A stretch of DNA of 64,000 bases. Origin: Alnus glutinosa (lineage: Eukaryota > Streptophyta > Magnoliopsida > Fagales > Betulaceae). Position numbers and translations under genes: made by a program. The notes beneath the pieces are model-generated. The model worked only from the letters and a program-made list of their open reading frames with translations, did no database searches and was not told where the DNA came from. The stretch lies in NCBI RefSeq assembly GCF_958979055.1, contig NC_084886.1:39762154-39826153 (forward strand), read 5' to 3'. Below are positions 58,114-64,000 of the stretch, in pieces (the stretch's first letter is position 1; each line of letters opens with the position of its first letter).

Positions 58114-61100
58114 ATGGGCTCATCAAATATCAGAGATTTGTTGACATCATTTAGTCCTTCTTTGGACTTCCTTGCTCTAAGCTCTGGAGATGGTCGAATT
58201 AAAATTTGGGACACATTGAGGGGTCAGATCCAGACTGAATTTGCAGACATCACAACAACCGATGACTCAAATATATTAACGAGACCCGAAAGAGGACATC
58301 TCTCAGTTGATTATAAATGCATGAAGTGGTTATCTTTGGAGAGAAAGAGGAAAAGGAAGCTTGGGTCCTCATTATTAGTCTTAGGAACAGGTAGTGGTGA
58401 TGTTTTAGCACTTGATGTCTCTGCTGGTCAATTGAAATGGAGGGTTAATGACTGCCATCCTGGGTGAGTTTCTCGTATAAAGTTGCATTCTTACATTCTT
58501 CATAATACATAATCATGGATCGAGAAAGGTTCTCAATTTTATTGTTATTTTTTTTTTTTTGATTCGTGAAGAGTTGAATTAAGTGGGGACATGAAATTGA
58601 CTTACTTTTAGTTCTCCCGCCTAAGGCTTGCTCTGCATTAGGCTAGACAAGTTGGAGGCTGGTGCAATAGCTTGACTATTTTAACTTCATGATTTCATTT
58701 TGAAAAGCCTCTACCTTGCAAAACATGTATTTTACCTTATTGGTTTCATGCTGCACAATACATCAGTTTGCACTGCTTTCACAATGTATTGTATGATTGT
58801 CATAGATACATGTCTAGAGAGCATAAACATAAGGAAATTGTCGTTTGTAATCAGGATAAATATTTGAAGCTTCAGCTTGATGAGTACCTTGTTTTGTTTC
58901 CTTAACTTTTGTTGACAAATGCTTATCATTATAGTGTATCACACTGAATGATTAGTTCTATTGAATTTATTCTCTTCTCGTCTCATTTAGGGGCTCTCTT
59001 CTATACTTTCTGTGTATAAGGGTTGCGCCCCTCAACGCTTTTAATGAATTGAATTACAATTACTTATAAAAAAAAATAAAAATAGAATTGATTAGTTCTA
59101 TTGAGATCACTGTGAAAAGAGTGTTACTATCAAAATTTTAGTTGGAGATAATTTTTTATGTGCACTATATAATGATATGATATACCAATTCACGTGTTAT
59201 ATGTTCTCTTAAATTTACATAGTTATTTTTAGTTGTTGTCCAAGCATTGAAACTTTTGGTTCTCTGGTCTTTAAAGTTATATGTATGTATAACATAGAGA
59301 TGTAGCTGGTCTCTGTTGGGTGTAGCTCCCATTTTTTAGTCTTCTCTATTCTCTTAACTTAATTTCTTTACTTCTCTCGACTGTTGTAACCTGGTATCAC
59401 AGCAAACTTTGTTCCATTTTTTGAATGCTACTTCATACTTATCCTCTGTTGTTAGTCTCTTCACCTACTTCTTTGAGCCTTAGGACCACAGTTGATCAGT
59501 CCAGGTTGATCAAGGCCTAGACAGACCCCTAGACTGTGTCATAAGCTGCATCTATTGCTGATGTCAGCGGGCTCAGTTGTTGACACCAGCAGTGTATGGA
59601 CATAGCTGGAAAAGACAAGGCAGATATCCTGTGCTCTTGATATTCGTGGTGCTTTTAATGGGGTTTGAAGCCTCTCAAGAGATTTTGCAAGAAACATGGT
59701 GTTGATAATGAATTATGAAAGTCTTATTGTCAAAGACTAGGATTCTCACAGGGAGCACCAGAAACCATCTTAATTATGTGCTAGGAACTATTTTATTAAT
59801 TATGGCATGCAAATTTGAAGTTTTAATATGTAATTAATTACTCCACTGACTGATAACGAATGATTTTAGTTGAACAGTTGTATTATTGAAATCTATAGCT
59901 GGGTGACCTACCACTTCTCTCCCTCTCTCTCCTGTGCAGGGGTGTTAGTGCCATTTCATCTTCTACACATGGTTCATTCATTTACACTGCAGGGGCTGAT
60001 GGTATGATATGTGAAATAGATTCTCTGTCAGGAAACTTGTTGCAGAAGTTCAGAGCTTCTACGAAGGCAATATCCTGTATGTCTGTTTCGTCAGGTAAAT
60101 ATCATCTACATCTATTGTGGTATTCTTGCCTTATAGGGGTAGTGAATGAACACATTGTGCTAATTGTAGTGTTGGATTTCTAGATAAGTTTCTTACCTTG
60201 CAAAAGAATTCAATTTGGAATAATATGGTTCTCTAGTCATGGTAAGTTATACATGCGCCTGGTGGGTCTTGAATTTGCAAGCACTCCCTTCACCCTTTTT
60301 ATAAGAGGAGGCGCCGTTTAAGCTAGAGCTCATTGCTTGTGGTTCAACTACTTTTAGATCACACGTATAATATCAAGCGCATCTCGCGAAATTGAAAAAA
60401 AGAAAGAAAAAATAATTCTATAATCCTAAACATAAATGAAGTAGCTTAGCAAGTGGTTTGCAAGAAGACCTTCCACAAGTCAGAGTTGAAATAAATGTTT
60501 ATTGTAATTATTCTTTAGCTGATATTGCCACCTTGGATATGTATTTCTCCATGTCAGATGGGAAGATATTAGCTACTGCAGCAGCACAGTTGAAGATTTT
60601 TAGCGGTTCTGATCACAAAAAGATTCAGAAGTTTTCTGGGCATCCTGTAAGTGTTATGCAGTTCTATGTTCGTTTTGTATTAACACCTTTTTCCTCTTTT
60701 CTCTATACATGAATGAATATTTAATCTGTCTAGTTTTCTTCTTTGACTTTCTGTTCTTGGTCAAATAATTTTCTTAACTATTAATAGGGAGCTGTTCGCT
60801 GTATGACTTTTACTGAAGATGGGAAGTACATCCTCTCCTCTGCTGTGGGTGAAAGATATGTAGCAGTATGGAGGATAAGTGGCAGCAAAAAGCAGTCAGC
60901 AAGCTGTGTTCTTTCAATGGAGCACCCTGCTGTCTTTCTTGATAGCAGGTGCATTGATAGTGGGGAAGTTGATGATTCAGGTCTATGTGTTTTGGCTATT
61001 TCAGAAATTGGCGTCTGTTATCTTTGGTTTGGACAGAACATTGAGGAATTACACAACACCAAGCCCACGAAAGTCTTGTTATCTTTTGAGGACATTCCTT

Positions 61101-64000
61101 CTATAAGTCACAAGGTTACATTACCTACAATATTTGCTGCAAAATTACAAGGAATTACCGGACCTATGTCTGGGCAGGTCTTTGTTGCTTATGGATCGCT
61201 AGTAAAGCCATCATTTCAGAAAATTTTAGTGCATTCTGGCGCAGTTGTAAAGTTAAGTATCTCCAACGATGGGGTTCTTCTACCAATGAGTCAATCTCGT
61301 GTCAAATCTAAGAAAGGACTTGATTTACAAAATGGAGGTATGATTTCACCATGAAACATCTTTTTTTCACTGATCAATTTGTCTTTGAATGTATTATGGG
61401 ATTGCCATGCATTCAAACCCTTCATTCCCACCCAAAATAAGCAAGAAAAAGATAATATCATGCATTAGAAGCTTTTCAAGTGATATGAAAAGCCATATTT
61501 CATTTGCGAATGTTTTGAAACCTCTTTTTTATATCGATTATGCATACTTTGTGGTGGAAACATGCTTCTTGAAAGAAAATAGAGAATAATTTTTTAGTGT
61601 AGATATATAATGGATAAAGTAAGTCCCTGGAGAGTGGCTTTTTCCTTGCTTTGATGTATTCAGTTGGACAATACTCATCAAACACTTTTTAGATGATCCC
61701 CCTTATAGTTTGTTTTTCCACAATGACATGCGAAATTTTGTCTGATTGTATTGTTTCAAATGAAAATTCTTTTAGTGGAGCCACTAAGTGAACAAAAATC
61801 TACTATCAATGGCTTGTTTTGATTTTAATTGCTAAGGCATGCTTGGATTTGTTTTATTTTGTTTTTCTTTGTTTTTTGGTGTTGGAGAATGAGCCTAGAT
61901 GAAGTCTTTTTCTAATGAGTATTTTCCCAATTTTCATAGAGTATAATAGTATGTCTGCATAGGTTTGATGCTTATAATCCCTTTATTTGTCTACTTCAAT
62001 ATTATTTTCTTCATTATTTGCGTTTTTGATCTCGTGTTGATCCTTAAAAACCTCTTTGATGATTAAACAGTTACTGCATTAGACCGTGCAAATGCGGAGG
62101 ATGCCTTACTTCCAATTCCAAAAGTTTTTGATTCTAATGAGGAAAAGAAAACCTATAAAGAAACGAGTGTTGGTGCTGATGAGGTAATGGCTGATTTGGG
62201 AGATAGCAGGAGTCAAGCTGAGTCTGTGGAGGGGAAAGGTATGCCTAATATTCTTTCAGGAATCTCGCAACATTTTGTATGACTAAATTTACAACTTATC
62301 AAAAAAAACATTTTGTATTTGCCATATTTGCCTTATACAAGTGCTCTTATATGGTTTACAATTTGAATTGTAATATTTCAATTTTTACATTGGGGTAGAA
62401 ACATTATTTTTATAGCTCTGTGCGGGTTGCTTGTTCTTCTAATAATTTGAATAGTTTCTTTTCCACTTAAGAGGTTGAATATAGGAACTGGGCCTACTCG
62501 AAAATCCCTCTGCATACATAAAGCTCACACCTTATAGATAAAGTGAAGGAAAGGATTTATGCAGAAAAAAGGGGAGGAATATCAACCAGAAAAGAGTAAG
62601 CTGTATATTGAAAATGAGGTTAATTTTTCAACGGAAACAATTTATTCTGACAAAAAATGGGCATGGAAATGGGTTTGGGTTTTACTATTTATGACTATTG
62701 GTATGTGTCTGATGTCATATATGGTTTGCCCTGTTGTGTAGTTGCTTAAGGAAGTAATGTCAATTGATATATGTTTGCATGAGGGTTTGCCCTTGCAATA
62801 TTATGAACATTGATCTTCTTCAATGACTAGAGTCGTGGGATTTTCAATGCAACCCCCCCCCCCCCCCCCTTTTGTGTTGGATACATGGAATCTTATAAAT
62901 TCTTCACAGATTATAATATAGACTATATTGTTATACTTTCTTGTAGTGAGTTTTCCATCTATGTTGAAGCATAATCCACCGAATTTGTTGAGAGTAGATT
63001 TGCTATAATTACAATAGTAACTTCTGCCATTGGCCCTTGGCCCAAATATGGCTATGCTTTCGGAGAAGGAAACACCAAAAGTGTTATTAATTTATAGAAA
63101 TTCGCTGGCCTGTGGTCATTACATGCTTGTACTTTATCAACTTTTCCTGTTAGAAGAGTAAGCACAGCAGATTGTTTTTAATGGTGCTCCTGCTTGGTCC
63201 TATATGGCTGTGCAGATGACATGGTAGATCTAGAAGTTGACACTGAAACATCTTGCCTGGAGGACCGGCTGAGATCATTAGGGATACTGAGTAGTGGAGA
63301 TGATCTGACATTAGAGTTGACAGTTAATTCTGTTATCAAGGGTATTGATCTTGAAGCTGATATACCACAAAAGAAGGTTTGTTTGTTTGTTTATTTATTT
63401 TTTGTCTCCCCATCCCCAAAATAAAAAACCAAGATCCCACATGCACTATGTCTCTCTTCTCTCTTCCCCTTACCCCCACACAACAAAGGATCACTCTGTG
63501 TTCTTGACTCTATCTATATTTTCTCTATCAGATAAGGGCATCTGTTATATCTATGGCACCTAGTGATGCATACAAGTTACTACGAGTCTTGGTGGCCAAG
63601 TGGCAATCAAGGTTTGTTCTTTATATTCTAATATAGCATTAAATACCAGTTTTATTTTTTATTTATTTTTCTTTTTCTTTTCTTTTTTCTGTATGAATTT
63701 TTATTTGGTTTTATGCGGACAATTGCCAAAGTGAAGTTCATTTTGCTATCATATATTTATGATAAAGTGCTTTGACAATATTTATTTGTTCATAAAAATC
63801 ATATATTTGTGATATAGAACTTGCAATAGCAAACTCTACAGAAGGTGTATGCTAAAGTGAGGAAATTTTTGGTTGTCTTCAACAGGACATGCAGTGGAAA
63901 GTATGTTCTTCTATGGATATATCATATATTTTTGAATCACGGTCATCATGTTATGTCTCAGGAACCAACAACCCAGATGCTTAACTCCTTATCCAAGGTG
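58114..64000 (+). CDS. WDR43/Utp5-type WD40 ribosome-biogenesis protein (partial, right edge)
   Basis: Eight exons join in frame: 58114-58463, 59940-60094, 60558-60646, 60788-61337, 62071-62238, 63216-63376, 63532-63611 and 63886 to the window end. About 556 residues are visible. WD40 repeats occupy roughly 1-320 (LALSSGDGRIKIWDTLRGQ, FIYTAGADGMICEID, KYILSSAVGERYVAVWRI). An acidic linker follows, then the start of the Utp12/NUC189-type C-terminal domain (APSDAYKLLRVLVAKWQSR, LWIYHIFLNHGHHVMSQ). Homologues belong to the t-UTP part of the small-subunit processome and promote pre-rRNA transcription and 18S maturation in the nucleolus. The last bases, TCCAAG|GTG, could be a donor. The start is the first ATG after the acceptor, in good register with the first repeat. 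Confidence 0.88.
58949..59104 (+). mobile_element. 5'-truncated LINE-like retroposon in WDR43 intron 1, 16-bp TSD
   Basis: The repeat TGATTAGTTCTATTGA (58949-58964 and 59089-59104) brackets a 124-bp insert. It contains ggttgcgcccctcaacgc, then ttaatgaattgaattac and ttataaaaaaaaataaaaa at its 3' end. The tail and long perfect duplication indicate L1-type retroposition. Confidence 0.75.
60240..60350. repeat. Second copy of the dispersed gaggaggcgcc repeat in WDR43 intron 2
   Basis: It matches the repeat at 2790-2935 in order and orientation (tgggtctt(g/a)aa, cccttcaccc, gaggaggcgccgtttaagct). Family unknown. Confidence 0.35.
62269..62318 (+). mobile_element. Minute truncated retroposon in WDR43 intron 5, 12-bp TSD
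   Basis: AACATTTTGTAT is duplicated at 62269-62280 and 62307-62318. The 26-bp insert ends acttatcaaaaaa, the same tail as at 57628-57644. It is a dead-on-arrival LINE/SINE footprint. Confidence 0.65.
62853..62868. repeat. Poly(C) tract
   Basis: About 16 consecutive C residues lie in intron 5 of the WDR43-like gene. Length is likely unstable or error-prone. Confidence 0.7.

Noticed and set aside
62040..62070. U12-type intron in the WDR43-like gene, suggested by atccttaaaa near the acceptor
   Set aside because: The matching donor is GTATGATTT, not the ATATCC/GTATCC required for U12 introns.
1..64000. CRISPR arrays, bacterial operons, ribosome binding sites or tRNA genes
   Set aside because: The DNA is eukaryotic; no direct-repeat and spacer array or tRNA cloverleaf was recognised by eye. 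Only tRNA-complementary primer sites of retroelements were found.

Overview
This window is nuclear DNA of a eudicot plant, most likely a woody rosid. The evidence is AT-rich intergenic DNA, multi-exon genes with canonical plant splice sites, plant-only families (TOPLESS co-repressor, APUM24-type Pumilio protein) and dense small transposons: Mutator-like MITEs, TRIMs, a Cassandra-like relic and LINE-tail retroposons. Genes were reconstructed by hand from splice sites and reading-frame continuity, without transcripts, so exon edges are predictions.

Layout: (1) 950-6809, minus: a seven-exon class 3 (sn1-specific diacylglycerol-type) lipase of 636 aa. (2) 11592-12960, plus: a four-exon J-domain co-chaperone of 254 aa. 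(3) 14980-22526, minus: a 17-exon APUM24/Puf6-type nucleolar Pumilio protein of 663 aa. (4) 22.5-29.1 kb: gene-poor, with an hAT-like element and MITEs. (5) 29132-39197, plus: a 25-exon TOPLESS-related co-repressor of 1125 aa, closest to the TPR2 type. (6) 42460-46349, plus: a six-exon secreted GH28 (polygalacturonase-like) protein of 456 aa. (7) 46.4-57.1 kb: a repeat graveyard of nested MITEs, TRIM arrays and a GC-rich retroposon. (8) 58114 to the right edge, plus: a WDR43/Utp5-type ribosome-biogenesis WD40 protein, cut by the window end after about 556 residues.

The genes do not form a functional cluster. APUM24 and WDR43/Utp5 both act in nucleolar pre-rRNA processing, but at this distance that is probably chance. 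I found no new enzymatic or defence system. The most notable structure is in the repeats. About eleven short hairpin elements carry the 9-bp target duplications typical of Mutator transposition and share a terminal consensus near GAGNAATG or GGAAAATG; one is nested inside another. Also notable are a TRIM whose left LTR is split by two related MITEs (one itself holding a retroposon), a TRIM array inside a TPR2 intron, and two GC-AG introns in different genes with the same donor hexamer.
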